Assembly (NCBI GenBank): GCA_022813625.1
Contig: JAKLMB010000013.1
Span: 310,001-374,000 of the forward strand
Length of the DNA stretch: 64,000 bases
Direction of reading: 5' to 3'
DNA from: Aaosphaeria pasadenensis
Lineage: Eukaryota; Ascomycota; Dothideomycetes; Pleosporales
In this document: positions 1 to 12,635 of the stretch, piece after piece
Layout of the letters: the number at the start of each line of letters is the position of its first letter
Numbering within the stretch: position 1 is the stretch's first letter
Notes under the pieces: model-generated
Databases searched by the model: none
The model's input: only the letters and a program-made list of their open reading frames with translations
Told to the model about the DNA's origin: nothing
Program-made: the position numbers and the translations under genes

Positions 1-462
1 CCATGGGGAGCGGGTGGTCCAACTCTCAGACTCGGAAGAAGGGACGAGCGAGCCTGACCCTGTCTTGCCTTCAAGGGCATTCGAAGATGCAGTTGCTCCT
101 AGATATGTACTGTTCTCTGCCGGCTGGTGAGCGGAACGTGCCTGTATTGACGTATGCGTGCCAAACGTACCACGCGGTCGGGTGTTGTCTCGGGCGCCTT
201 GGGCGAAGCCGGAGCCTATGGTGGTGCTGTTGCCCCAGATGCTAGGATGACCCCAGCCCAGTGTGGAATGGGACTGTCGTTCGCTTTCGACGCCATTGAG
301 CTGTACTCCGCCGGAGTATTCACGAGCGCGACCCTGTTTGGAGACTGTCAGAAATTGTATGGGAAGTGGCGGTGATGATGATGAGAATGCGGAGGAGGAT
401 GCGTGACCCACATTATTCGTCATAGCCATAGTGCGACCACCAACGCCAGACGTGGTATCCAT
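1..462 (-). CDS. N-terminal part of a probable Pumilio (PUF) family RNA-binding protein, cut by the window edge
   Basis: A frame of 154 codons is open from an ATG at 460-462 to the left edge; I checked every codon position for stops and found none. The first in-frame upstream stop lies near 589 with no other ATG between, so this start is well supported unless an upstream exon exists. The protein is rich in Ser, Gly, Asn and Thr, as expected for a disordered leader. It contains GWGHPSIWGNSTTIGSGF (about residues 70-87) and EGKTGSGSLVPSSESESW near the edge. From memory these resemble the leader of fungal Puf3/Puf4-type proteins that precedes the eight PUF repeats; the repeats themselves are outside the window. 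PUF proteins bind 3' UTRs of mRNAs and control their decay or translation in the cytoplasm. The coding call is fairly firm, the family call moderate. Confidence 0.6.
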   Translation of the reverse strand, partial: MDTTSGVGGRTMAMTNNVGHASSSAFSSSSPPLPIQFLTVSKQGRAREYSGGVQLNGVESERQSHSTLGWGHPSIWGNSTTIGSGFAQGARDNTRPRGTFGTHTSIQARSAHQPAENSTYLGATASSNALEGKTGSGSLVPSSESESWTTRSPW

Positions 463-3400
463 TGTGTAGCAGCAAGTGTCTATCTGTAAATCTTTATGTG
501 TGTATTTGAGAATGTGGGCGCTGGGGAAGCGCAATGTGGGAGTAAATGTAGGGCGGCGGGGTTGCTTATTTCTGGGTTGGACAGCTCAACTAAATTCCAG
601 GCGTCAGCATCCAAACAAATTCGGGTGTCGTGCAGGTAGCGCATCATTGGACCAAAGTTGGGGCGTACGTACCGAGTGGTTATGCTGCGAGAGTGACGAG
701 GTATTAGAAAGTAAGAGGAGCATACAATTGTGGACGTGGGTGTGGATGTGGATGTAGGAGCAGACCGCAGGTGGTGGGTATGGTACAAGAGTGAGCGAAG
801 GGAGTAGGCCGCCGAAGATGGCGGAAGGAAGGAGGGAGGGTTGATATGTGCAGGTTCACCGGCACACCCCTTGGAAGAATTTCGTGTAATGTTCGATGGA
901 CAGATCTATCCAGTGTGCATGCTAAGGTGGGAGAAGTGGTGTCGCGAGGCGGGGGAACGCATCAGTGGGTGCTGCAACACCTGGAGGCCAGCAGTCGAGC
1001 GAAGCAAGGGCGACAGACTGGGACCGATGCTGGAATGGGAAGATGCCCTAGATGCCCTTGAGAGAAGAGTGGAAGAGGAAGAGAGATGGAGGGGCGAGGA
1101 AGGGTGAATGACGGGTTATGAAGGAAGGGTAGGAGCTTTCCTGTCTGTGTTGCGTGGGTGTGCGCGAGTGTGTGCGTGTGGATGCGGATGCGAGAGAGAG
1201 TGCGCGCGCACGGCGGAAGGGACGGCGCTCGAATGCGCAGCGACGATGGAAGCGGTTAGGAGCGACCAGCGGTAGGATAGAAGAGTGAACGATGAGAGGA
1301 GAGGACAGGTAGTTGGTAGTCGGTAGTGTTGATTTTATGGTAGTGGGAGAGGTAGTGGAAGTGGTAGTGGGTGGTGACGATGCTGGTGAGGATGGTGATG
1401 ATTGGGGCGGCGGCGGAGGCGTCGGCGGCGAAGATGAAGATGGGGACTGGGAGAAGGCGGCGAGGGTATAGGATTGTAAATGGAATGGAAGAGAGTGTAC
1501 GGTAAATGGTGTAGTGTACACTGTATGCTATTACTCGTCTGTGGTGAAGTAATTGGAGAGGGAAAGTAAGTAAGAGAAAAAGTGTGGGAGCAAATGGATG
1601 CAAGATGAAGTAGTAGTGGAAGGGTAAGTGGTGGTAGTGTTGGTGGGTGAGCACTGAGTACACACTGCACAGTAGTAGTGAGGGAGTAGCGGGTGAGTAG
1701 TGCGGTAGGGTTAAATGTAGGTGAGGGCAGGGCAGGCCGGGGGGTTCATATGTATGTGGGTTGGAGGGGACGGGGTGGACTTGGTGGACTTGATGGACTT
1801 GATGGACTGGACTGGGTGGACTTCGTACTGCCAGCCAGTCTACCGGTAGGCGAAAGCGTTGGGGCGAGAACCACTAGATGGCACTCAGTCGTAAAGGTCC
1901 GATCCGATAATGGCTCCCACGGTCCAATGCTAATACCAGTCCCAATGCCAGTGACTATCCTGTCCGAGTCAGGAAGAAATGCAAAGAGATATACAGAACG
2001 ATGAAGGGGACCAATTCAACGGCTCCTCTGCTCCGAGGTAGTATCTCGAATTGAACCTGGTTACCAGGTATTGGCACTGCAGGTGAACAAGCAAATTGAT
2101 GAACAGGGGGCTCAACGTTTATTGAAACTTCCCTCCGAGCGTTGGGTGGAGAAATGGAAGAAGGAGGGAAAGTGAGAAAGAGGAAGAGAAAGATTGATGG
2201 AGAGATGACAGTGGAAGAGGTTATAGTGGTACTCGGTAGAGGCAGAGGTAGTCGAGAAGAATCATGGTAACCAAGTGTCGCTCAGTAGGTAGACTGAGTA
2301 GAGCATTGTGGACCAGGGCAAGGACAAGGGCAAGGGGCATCTCCGAAGGGTACATCATACGCATCTACACACATACACACTTGCTGTACAGTAATAGCAT
2401 ACACATACACAGAACACAGTAGACAGGAGACGGAAGTAGGTACACAGAACACATCACTACCATCTACCCAATTAGTGGTAATCACTCGTTGTAACAGAAA
2501 ACGGGCAAGGCGAAGCAACCAGGCAAAGTTACGGAGAATTTGTTTGATTACCTTGGTGCCTTGGGTCTACCAAAACGTGGACTAGTAAGAAAAGAGTAAA
2601 GGGGGGGGGGGGGGAAAGGATGGCCTTTCTGAGTTCAGCAATATCTTCAAACATCATGACGATATAGGCTGCAGTGGTCAGTAACCAGTCCAGTAGTCCG
2701 GTTCGAAATGTTGCAGTTTAAAGAGTCACAGTCAAAAGTTGAAGCCGAAGCAGTCGAACCCGAATGGGAATCACTCATTGTTGTTTGGGGATTATGGTTT
2801 ATGGTTATGGGTTATGGATTATGGGATATGGGATAAGGATCATGGGTTCAAGTTACAGTTTACCAGTGTGATATAGAACTGTAGTCTACGGTATAGCCAG
2901 CCCAGTCTGGATAGAAGAAGAGGATCTACACGCTAAGGTTCCGCACTACAGAATTGTCCGCGTTCTCCCTTCACCGTCTTAACTTGTCTCCTCCTAGTGT
3001 CGCCCTTCTCCCGCACATCCACCCAGTCATCACATCCCATCGTCGCTCAATGGTGCCGTCTTAGCTCCCTTGTCCCCAGCCCTAATCTAAACAATCCCTC
3101 AATCCTCTTTCACTAGACAGATTCTCGAATCTCTTGTCCTGTCCCGTTGCCGCAGGGTCCTGTGCCCTAACTCCCGACCCCTAATCATTCCTCCTTCCGT
3201 TAGTCTGCCTCTCTCTGATTAGCTACCTGTCCCAGAGCCATGAATTCTACGCCTTCTGCTCTTCTCCTTCTGGTCGTACGGAGTACATGAACGTAAAACT
3301 CTCTCGTTACCATAGTTAGCCATTCTCTTTTGCAAACATCTTCAAATTCCCCCGTTCCTTTTTTTATCGTTGAGTGGGGCGACAATCGTCGGCTGGACCT

Positions 3401-6400
3401 GCGCCTGCGGACCACAGAATCAAAGTCGGGTAAGAATAGTACCTATTCCAACAGTAAGTCATGACATTACGCTGATGCTCCCTTGCCCTGTTCCGTAACC
3501 GTTATGGGCTCCACCTCGCAGCGGAGAGACGCCTCCTGCCAATGCTCTCCGCCTCCAATCGTATCTACCACTCGTCTGCCAAGAAGGACAGGAGTCTGCC
3601 CTGGAGATCCGGCCGGGGTGTCGTGTTTCAAAGCGACAGACCTCGTCGATCTGGATGCCTCAAACTCAATTCATGAATAGAGCTGAGACATTGTCCTCTC
3701 CTCGCTTTGCATGCCCACCGCGCAGCTTCGCTCATCACCTAGATGCTCCCAAGTCGCAATTGCGTAGTTACCGTACGGTGCACCTGGATAGATGGTTACC
3801 GTGATATTGATAACTGCTCTTTCCTGGGAGCGTTTCACAGCCCCATGCCGATTTCCGGCCCCGTCACTTGTCTGCTTCCAGCTCCTCTGCTCCGGTCCAC
3901 TTCTTCACGATTCACCGCCCGTCCGCCCACTCAAACACTGGGTAGATAGATATATTCCTGCGCACGAACCTCATAAATGAATACGGTCATGCGTAGGGTA
4001 CCACAACGGTTGCGGAGTATATACCACCTCTTTTCGTGGCCTCATTCATCACCGTCTGGGCCCCATACCCGCTCTCCAAACACTTTGCTCCGACTCGCGC
4101 CTTGTTTGGATCTTAATTGAAGGGGCTAAAGCCTAAGGGCCCAAGGAAGGGCAGCCAACCCCAATGCACCATGTGTGCATTCGAGAATCTCGTCATCTCG
4201 TCATCCTATCGATATCTGTCCCGAACAAACGCATTGTTGAGAGAATGCATTTATGTGGATCCACATCGTCTAGATCATGTGCATACCCACTGCTCTGTAC
4301 ACGTACATAGTTTGCGAGAGGCATCAGCGTCCCGGGGCATGAATTTGTTGAATGTGCTTTTCAATGTGGCGATGTCTCTGGTTGCCGTACCTTAGAGCAC
4401 GCTGAAACCGCTGATATGAGCCTTGGACATTGGGGAAAAGCAATGGTGCGGGATCCTCTGGGGAGCCCTGCCCTTGCTTGTCGATCACAGTTGCAGGCCC
4501 AGCGATTAATTGTCGCTTTTTTGGGTGTCGACTTTTGGTCAGCAGCACATTGACTGTGACTCCCTACCTAGGTAGATGATCGAAATAGTGATCCGGGCTA
4601 CTGTTTCTAGTGAACCAAAGATTGGTTGACCTCCACTCTGTACTCAAGTTCCACTGCGTTGGTGCGCTTCTGAGCCGAAGGAGACGCCTTGAACAATCGT
4701 CGCCATTATTGGATTATTGACTTTTGTCATAGTGGGACGGGCACCTTCTGCCGTAGTGCAAAGCTTTTGGATTCCAAAATAACGCCTCCTGTTGCTAATT
4801 GGGAGAGCATACCGTTTCCGAATCTCGTCTTGGCAGAGGCTGACGTGAAGCCCAACACAAGCTTCAAACCACATCGCCAATATGCTCGCCTAGAGCGATG
4901 AATCAACAGAAGCTACGAGTCGAGTTGCATATCGGAGACGTGTGTCAGAATGTTTTCCTGCCTGTTAAGCATAATTTAAATCTTTCTTCAACGTTGTGGG
5001 AGTTGCTTCTAGAAGCGCGAGAGATATCTGGCACAAGAGAGGCTTGTCACAGATCTGAGATGCACAGTGGTCCAAGCAGTGCTTCGGATGCTCTTGTGCG
5101 GACTTGGCTCTGGGAAGAATAGCTTCCGGGCCTGCGTCGTCACAACGTGACCATCCTTGAATCCCGGGCGCTACAGAGCAAGTAAAAGCAAATATGCGAG
5201 CAACGGCGTAACAACGTCGAAACATCAAGGCCAATCGCGAATATTTTTCGACATTGAAACAGCTGACCGTGAGTACTAGATTGAGGCCTCAAGGCAATTG
5301 TCCGTTGTTTACGTTTGTCAAGACATCATACTATGCACACCCAGGCTGCGAATTACGTGAATGGAGAATCGCGAATCCGTAGCGCTGGGCGCAGATCGTA
5401 TACACACCCAGACTAAGCGACGGACTCGAGAGTCGAAACTCACTGTGCAAACGCAAACGCAAGCGCTCAAGGCGAGTCCGTAGATAGTACAGGAAGCAGG
5501 CGGCACAGTACACAGTACACGGCTTCGGGAGACCGGTCGCATTACTTGAGCATGCCTGAGCCCACATTATTTTTGAGCCTGAAGCATGATCGCAGGCGAC
5601 TTCTCCACACAACCGCCTTGTCAGCTGTCAGCGCAAAGGGGCATCTGCTGGCGGAAGAACCAGAAGCCGACGTTGCTGCGACTGTTCGGTCGCACGTACA
5701 CAGTTCGTCTCAAATCAAAGTAGCAACATTGATGTCATGACAGAATGCAAAACATTGCAGGTCTCGCGAGAGGGGAAGCTTAAAGCAGTGGGCAGGCCGC
5801 ATTGTCGTTTATATCTGGGGGAGCGGCCTCGTCCAGGTCGATGCTCGCGTGCCAGCAGTGTTCAGACGACTCGAGGAGTCGAGACTCGAGATCTCGAGGG
5901 TGTGCCTAATTCGATGGCAATCCCCCGAGCGCAGTCTGGGCATACTCATAGCACCGCACCCTGCTCGGCTGCTCCCCTGTTCTCGCTCACAAACTGTTCC
6001 TATGAGCACGCGGTCATGGGCTGTTTTCCCTTGCCGTGACCCCTGTCGACACTTCATTTGCAGCGTTTGCACCTACTCGTAGGCCACACGACGGCTTCGT
6101 TGATCAGCACACACCGTCGTAGACCAAGTCGAATACGTATGGAGGCGAATTGCGCTTTTCTGCTTCTGTGGATTGCGCCACAACGGTAGCGACAGAGGAT
6201 TTTGTGTCCAGGAGGTCAGCTTAACTAGTACCTAGGTCAGGTACTCAATAACCACCTCACAGGGAGTAGAGTTGGTGTATGGATGCAGGTTGGTGTTTAT
6301 AGAAAGACGAAGGATCACATTCCCTCTGACCCAGGTCCGCAGCAGAGTGCTCTCATTGGATTGAAGGGGTATTGGCGAAGAACGTATTGGGGAATGGTGC

Positions 6401-7129
6401 AAGCGCTTCAGAGGAAGGATGAGGTTAAAGTGTGAAGGGCCTTGAAGGGGTGAGAGCCTCGTCCTCCTCATCCTCATCTCCGACTGGTGCGCTAACGACG
6501 CGTTCATTCTAAATTCATTCTAACCGTTCATGGCCCGAGCTCCCCACCCAAAGTGCAAACCAAACCAAACCTGGCGATTGAACCTGATTGCTGCTATCCT
6601 TGATGAATACGACCGTTTCTCCTTGCTCGCCGTGTCGCTCCTCTTCTTCCCTTTTCCCTTCCTTTCTCCACCATCATCACCTCCATCGTCAACGCCTTGC
6701 GCGCTCTCGACCCTCAAACCCTCCTCACATTCATTCCTTTGCGACACCAGCTTCACTCATTCAGCTGTGCGTCTGCATCCATTCTTTCCGGCCATCTAGG
6801 ACCTCACATCACATCACCTCACTCACTCCTTGCAAATCCGACCGACCGTGGCCATTGCCTATCCCTGATAAGGTGCGTCGCCTTCTCTCCTCGAGTACAT
6901 TCCGCCAAGGCAGTTTGAAGTTCCAATTACCTCTACTGCTGCTGCTCCTCAATCCTCAACTTGCTATTATGCCAGAGATGATGATGATGCAATTCGTGAA
7001 TCGGTCGCCCGTTGCTAATATGGAACCAGCTTATACGCTCCTTAATCGATTAATCTATAACGACCGCGCCAACTGTAACGCATCCATAAAGACACTTGAC
7101 CGACTGTAACCTCCCCGAAAATCCCAACT
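463..7129. other. 6.7 kb intergenic region, no supported gene
   Basis: This stretch holds no frame with convincing protein character. The part next to the PUF-like gene (463-3000) is G/T-rich on the plus strand, so CT-rich on that gene's strand, as is common in fungal 5' leaders and promoters. Simple repeats occur at 1771-1832 (TGGACTTGA-like units) and 2786-2848 (degenerate TTATGG units), with a G run near 2600. A TACCTAGGTA palindrome lies at 4565-4574. The 6530-7129 part is CT-rich and probably belongs to the promoter and leader of the gene starting at 7130. Confidence 0.6.
2786..2848. repeat. Degenerate TTATGG/GGATTATG minisatellite
   Basis: About ten imperfect copies of a 6-7 base unit (TTATGG, ATTATGG, GGATATGG). 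The unit differs from the TTAGGG telomere repeat and the site is internal, so I read it as a simple tandem repeat. Confidence 0.6.
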
Positions 7130-7663
7130 ATGAGTACTATCAACATCCTTGTTGTGCGCGGAACCGATGTCTCTGGAGGATCAGACTCGGTGATCTTCCC
7201 CTTGGTTGTCTCAATTGTGGTCTTGGTCACTATCGGGTTGCTTGCCATTGCAGCTCTTATGTTCCTCAGGTACATGCGCAACCAACAGAGGCAGGCAGAA
7301 CTACCTTTGCACGAGAAACGACAGCCGAATGCTCGACGACTGACGATCACAACGTCGACTTACGGCAAACGCGAATCCCACCTTGTTATCCAGGAAAAGC
7401 AAGATCTTATGGCCAACTCATCCAGCCCTCCCGCAAGCCCCGTTCCCGAGATTCGAATTACCTTCCCCGACGAGGTGGATGACGCAGGTAAGCGACAGTC
7501 TGGAAGGGTTGTCGTTGTCCGCGTCGGAGACCACAGCGTCGGGTTGGAGCCTCTGCAGGAGGACCTTCCACCATACCAGCGACACTCATCAGATCGATTT
7601 GACTCGCTTGATCTCGATCGCATGGGCGGACTGAAAGAGAAGTGCGACAAGGACTACTATTAA
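7130..7663 (+). CDS. Small single-pass membrane protein of unknown function
   Basis: A 177-residue protein encoded by one uninterrupted exon. It has a short extracellular-type N-terminus, one strong hydrophobic segment at about residues 20-46 (core IFPLVVSIVVLVTIGLLAIA), then a basic stretch RYMRNQQRQ. That arrangement suggests an N-out, C-in plasma-membrane or endomembrane protein. The cytosolic tail of about 125 residues is rich in Ser, Pro and charged residues and ends in an acidic/basic patch. There is no cleavable signal peptide and no enzymatic motif that I recognise. The ATG is preceded by CCCAACT and a CT-rich leader. The next gene (GPI transferase) starts about 780 bases downstream on the same strand. 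I do not recognise the family; proteins of this shape are common in Pezizomycotina genomes. Confidence 0.6.
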   Translation: MSTINILVVRGTDVSGGSDSVIFPLVVSIVVLVTIGLLAIAALMFLRYMRNQQRQAELPLHEKRQPNARRLTITTSTYGKRESHLVIQEKQDLMANSSSPPASPVPEIRITFPDEVDDAGKRQSGRVVVVRVGDHSVGLEPLQEDLPPYQRHSSDRFDSLDLDRMGGLKEKCDKDYY

Positions 7664-8443
7664 ATTGTGTCGACACAACGCACAAAACGCCTTCTTCCTG
7701 ACCGCCGCCATTGACCAGCTGCCCACCAACCCCCAGCACAATCTTTTGTATTATCTTCCACGCACACTACATAAGCCGCTTGGCTACGACCCGACTGTTT
7801 GGTGACGACTCATTTGTGTTCAGTCATCCTTATCATATCTTCTCTACCCATTGTCGAATTGTCGACTGGTGGCTCTCGAAATATTCGCCTGGGTATAGGC
7901 TCTGGCCTGTTGTACATTTCTGGAGATGATTGGTACCAGCACGTCGGACCAGTCCCCTGAGGTTATGTCCTCTTATATAGCTTCTATTTTCTAATGTATG
8001 ATACGTCCTCAACTCCAACTGCAACTCTGCAGCAACGGATGCAATACAAGCCTTTTTAAACAAGAATTTCCGAATATGTCAAACGCTGTGAATGTTCTGA
8101 TGTTGGCTCGTACCTATATTGCCCTCACATGACTATCGATCGCAAAGCAGGAAATTTTTCATTGCGCTACCATGCGCACAAACCTTTCCACTCTATACGC
8201 GTCATCGTCATCAATGGTTTGTTGATAAACAGATCTACTGGTCCTTTCGGACTGACCAAATGGAACTATTGGTCGATAGCCGCTACAAGTCCGAGGAGAG
8301 AATGCCTAAAGCAGAATTGCTATGGCGGAACGCCGGAGCGCCGGAGCGGCGAAACCTAAAACCGACTGCGATGGTAGAAGAGCACCTTGCTAGTAGCTCA
8401 TTGTAACTTCCATCATATGCATCCTGGCTCGTAGATATTTCCA
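7664..8443. other. Intergenic region between the membrane protein and the GPI transferase
   Basis: No gene or RNA was recognised. The stretch should hold the 3' UTR of the upstream gene and the promoter of the downstream gene, both on the plus strand. Confidence 0.5.
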
Positions 8444-11400
8444 ATGGATGGAGAAGAGCCTTTGCCCTCCTACGAAGGCCTAGCCGCGGCCTTCGCAAAG
8501 GCAAAAGCACAGAAGGAGAAGGAGGAATCGCAAGGTCTCAAGCCAACAGTGGGGAATGCTGCGGCAGCCAACAAGCAAGGAGAAGTTCACTTCAAGGCTG
8601 CGCATGGCATTATAGTAGCTTTTTTCTCTTGGATACTGTGAGCCAAAGTCAACTTCAATAAAGAATTCGCGCCAATGCTAACTCGATATCAGTCTACTCC
8701 ATGTCCTAGGCATATACCTGTTCACGAGTGGCTTCCTCCTCACCCGCTTGGTCCTCGATCAGAAGTCGGAATGCGATGTTCCACCGATAGACTTGATATC
8801 TTACACTTCCGGCTCCTCCGAGTCAGGATGCTGGCATCCTAAGACATTCGACAAAGCAATTGTTATCCTCATAGACGCGCTACGTTACGATTTCACAGTA
8901 CCTTTCCATCCCACCGCGGGCGAACAACCGCAACATTTCCATAATGCACTCCCTGTCCTTTACGACACCGCCGTCGCGCAGCCTCAAAATGCGTTCCTGC
9001 TGCCGTTCATTGCCGATCCACCAACAACCACATTGCAACGATTGAAGGGACTTACAACGGGAACACTTCCAACATTCGTCGATGCAGGTTCGAACTTCGC
9101 AGGAAACGCAATCGACGAGGATAACTTGTTGGCGCAATTGCGCAATGCTAGTAAGAGAATCGTTCATCTAGGTGATGATACGTGGCATGCGCTCTTCCCG
9201 GACTACTTCGAGTCCAATCTTACCCATGCGTACGATTCGTTCAATGTCTGGGACCTACATACCGTCGATAATGGAGTTACCGAGCACATCTTCCCCCTCA
9301 TGCAACCCTCGAATGCGAGTAAGTGGGACGTAATCATTGGACATTACCTTGGAGTCGACCATGCAGGCCATCGTTACGGACCGGATCACCCGGCGATGAC
9401 AGCAAAGTTAAACCAGATGGACGAAACGATTCGAAAGATGATAGCCAACATTGACGACGATACTCTGCTTGTTGTTATGGGTGATCATGGCATGGATTCG
9501 AAAGGCGACCATGGAGGGGAGTCTGATGATGAAATCCAGGCCGCACTTTGGATGTATTCCAAGAAAGGAGTCTTTGGTCGCAGCTCCCCAGCAAATAAGA
9601 TCCCGCCGGCGACAGCAAAGGAAAGGCCGGTAGGACAGATCGACTTGGTTCCCACTCTTTCCCTCTTACTCGGTTTGCCAGTGCCTTTCAACAACCTTGG
9701 CACCCCAATTGAAGAGGCCTTCATTGGAGCTCAAGGAGAGGACTACGAAACTTTGGCCAATGTAAATCGATTGGTGTCTGCACAGATTCAACGTTATCAA
9801 TTTGAATATGCTCTTGCACGTGGACAGGACGAAAGCACCAGGGCGAGCTCCTTAAAGCTATGGACCGCTGCCAATGATGGCTGGGACCTGTTGATGAGGA
9901 ATGGGAGAGCTAGTCGTGATCATCAAAGATCGATCTACGAAAGTTTTAAAGCATATCAAAGCGAAACTCTCAGCATTTGCCGCGCTTTGTGGGCAAGATT
10001 TGATGTGCCGAGGATGTTGAATGGAGTCACAATACTTGTCTTCACCCTGATCACACTCGGTATCTATTCTCGCGGCTTGGATGGAGACCGAACTGAGCTT
10101 ACACCGGCTCTGCTGATTCGAGGCGCTGTTGGTACTTTGGTCGGTGCTGGTGCTGGTGTAGGTGTTACTTTCGCAGCTCCAGACCTTTCTCGCGACCACG
10201 TCGTGGTTTTCTCGACAGCTGTAGGCAGCCTCCTTGGGGTCGCCACCGCTTTCTGGTACATTAGGCGCCGACTTGTACTCCCAATCCCTTCTTCGATTTG
10301 GTCATGGATCAGTATCGTCTTCACGCTTGCATTGTCAGCGGGCTTTGCTGCCAATTCCTTCACGATCTGGGAAGATGAGATCCTTCTCCATTTCCTCACA
10401 ACCTTTGGTGTTCTGGCGACACTGTCGTCCATCCGACAGAAAAACAACATTGATCGGGCGCTTGGATGCTATCACTCAATTCTCTTCATCGTTCTCACTC
10501 GCCTTGCTTCAATGTCGCGTCTCTGTCGGGAAGAACAAATGCCGTATTGCAAGTCCACATACTATGCATCCGCTACCTCTTCAACCTCAGCAACGTGGCA
10601 ATTGGCAATCCCATTCGCTGTAGCATTGTTGTTGCCCAGCTTCATTCGCTCTTACTACGAGAATACGGGCAACTTCCAAGGCTCAGCTATCACCTGGTTA
10701 GACATCGCACTCCGCTTTGGGCTCCTCCTCAGTGCAGCATTTTGGACCTTAGATGCTGCCGACGATGGTGATTGGTATCCAGGCTACGGTGAGGTGCTTA
10801 AGACTACCAAAGTCATAATAGCACAAATCACGCTTGCAATTGCCGTAGCGTTTGGTTACTCGACCTTCACATGGGCAAAACCCTTCCTCACTATTGAGAC
10901 AAAAGCCCGTGAGGCTGTGAAACCTGGCGAGCAGATCGTCGCAGATGGCGGCTCATCCGCAATTACCATTTTGGGATACTCTAACGTCCACGGCTCCCGG
11001 TATGCCTTCCTCATTACTATGTGGTTCTTGGCAATCAGTCTTGTTCAAAAGCCCATGGGCGCCGGTGCCATCGCCGTCGCAACATGGCAAATTTTCTCCC
11101 TCCTAGAAATCATCGACACAAACAAACTCTCCGACTCCCCTATCGGGCCCATTGTCCTCGGACTCATGGGCTCATTCCATTTCTTCAAGACAGGCCACCA
11201 AGCCACCATTGCCAGCGTTCAATGGGAATCCGCCTTCATCCCCCTCCGCACCATCAAATACCCCTGGACTCCCGTCCTGATCATCCTCAACAGCTTTGGC
11301 GCACAGATTCTCTGTGCGATTGCCGTCCCCGCCGTCGTGCTCTGGAAACAGCCTCCTAAGAAGCGCGGCCTACTCGGTGACGTCGCAAAGGCCGTTGGTA

Positions 11401-11609
11401 CACACCTCCTCTTCTACGCAGTCATCAACCTTGCCACCACCATGTGGGCAGGACACCTGAGGAGACATCTGATGCTTTACCGCATCTTCAGCCCTCGCTT
11501 CATGGTCGGCGCGCTCGTTTTGCTTGCTGTCGACTTCGTAGCCATATTCGTTGCCATTGTAGGTACGCGGATGAGCTTCATAAGCGTAGCCGAAGTTTTC
11601 GGATGGTAG
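8444..11609 (+). CDS. GPI13: GPI ethanolamine phosphate transferase 3 (Gpi13/PIG-O)
   Basis: Transfers phosphoethanolamine from phosphatidylethanolamine to the third mannose of the GPI precursor in the ER, the bridge later joined to proteins. I join 8444-8637 and 8693-11609; a 55-base intron GTGAGC...ATATCAG interrupts the first membrane helix, and removing it restores FFSWIL-LLHVLGIYLF. The product is 1,036 residues, close to yeast Gpi13. The lumenal alkaline-phosphatase-like catalytic domain carries the family's metal and nucleophile motifs: VILIDALRYDF (about 121-131), the Thr-rich TTLQRLKGLTTG (about 176-187), GVDHAGHRYGPDHP (about 285-298) and MGDHGMDSKGDHGG (about 326-339). From about residue 430 the rest is a run of membrane helices. 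The N-terminal 53 residues are cytosolic and Lys/Ala/Glu-rich. All key residues appear intact. PIG-O rather than Gpi7 or Mcd4 is inferred from overall pattern and length. Confidence 0.93.
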
Positions 11610-12385
11610 ATAGACACTCTTCCTTTCGTGTCTTACCTTCTTCATCCTTTCGTCATTTATGTCATTGTATTACCTTTGTAGATACATGACATCTAGTACC
11701 AAAAGTACCTGAATCATGTCCTCAGTAGACCATCCAAAAAAGGGTTCGAAATCCCCCATCTACGCAGCATGTTTTACACTGTTGCATGCAAAGCGTAGAC
11801 ATATCCTAGATAGTAAGCCAGCAGCGCCCTCGTCGATTCGTGATCTAAGCAGCTCGCTTCCAGTATGCAGATTCCCTAATATGATTTCATCGTTCCATCA
11901 CATGCTCATGCCATATGTCTAGTACCAACGTGATCAACCTTCCATGCAGGACTATTCGCCCTTTGTCGAACTCAACGGAATCACTCCTTCACCGCTCCAG
12001 TTCCGAGCTTCTAACCCCCATAGCTGGTAATTTCACGAGATATTGGGCTATAAAGGCCCATATCACCTCACTAACCCACAATCTTTCTTCCACCACACTT
12101 CGTTACTGGATCGAGTTTTCACGTCGATACAAAGGGTTACTGCGCAGCTTGCGCTGGTTGAGTCTTTCGATCTCTCCTTCACCACACCTTTTACTTCAAC
12201 CCAGACTTTGATCTGAGCCAAAGGTCTCCGAGATGTAACAGCTCCTGCTCGTGAAGTGAGAGCGGTCCTCGGCGAGCAGAGCTTTAATATATCTTTGTTC
12301 TTCTCCTTCTTCTTCTTCTTCTTCTTCTTCTCCTTCTTCTTCTTCTTCTCCTTCTTCTTCTTCTTCTCCTTCTCCTTCTTCTTCG

Positions 12386-12459
<74 letters not shown>

Positions 12460-12635
12460 CTCCTCCACACAGTCTTATCTTACTTGCCAACCTCAAGCAC
12501 CGAGACACTGTGTCGACTAGCCCGCCGAAGCCCGCAATCACCTTGAAACCTAACCTACCGAAAGGCGAACTTAGTTCGCAGGTTCCTACGCCATCTGCAC
12601 CATCTCACTAAGACCAAATATCCTTTGCCATCACC
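11610..12635. other. Intergenic region with CTT tract
   Basis: Holds the 3' flank of GPI13 and the promoter/leader of the next plus-strand gene. A polypyrimidine CTT microsatellite fills 12295-12465. A GGGTTCGAAATCCCC stretch at 11742-11757 resembles a tRNA T-arm, but there is no tRNA around it. Nothing else was recognised. Confidence 0.55.
12295..12465. repeat. CTT/GAA trinucleotide microsatellite, about 170 bases
   Basis: A nearly uninterrupted plus-strand polypyrimidine tract of CTT units with scattered CTC variants. Its three frames give only poly-Phe/Ser/Leu, and the complement gives poly-Glu/Arg/Lys, so it is not coding. It ends about 170 bases before the ATG at 12636 and may sit in the promoter or 5' leader of that gene. 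Purine-pyrimidine mirror tracts of this kind can form triplex DNA and are prone to length change. Confidence 0.9.

Noticed and set aside
4324..4548. Minus-strand frame ending RHRHIEKHIQQIHAPGR, resembling the helix of a C2H2 finger
   Set aside because: The paired Cys residues are missing and neighbouring frames are broken, so a zinc-finger relic is possible but unproven.
11740..11758. tRNA B-box-like GGGTTCGAAATCCCC
   Set aside because: There is no A box at the right distance and no acceptor or anticodon stem; the T-stem pairs only partly.
12063..12546. Open frames on both strands over the CTT tract (poly-Lys, poly-Glu, poly-Arg, poly-Phe)
   Set aside because: They are the trivial translations of a trinucleotide repeat.
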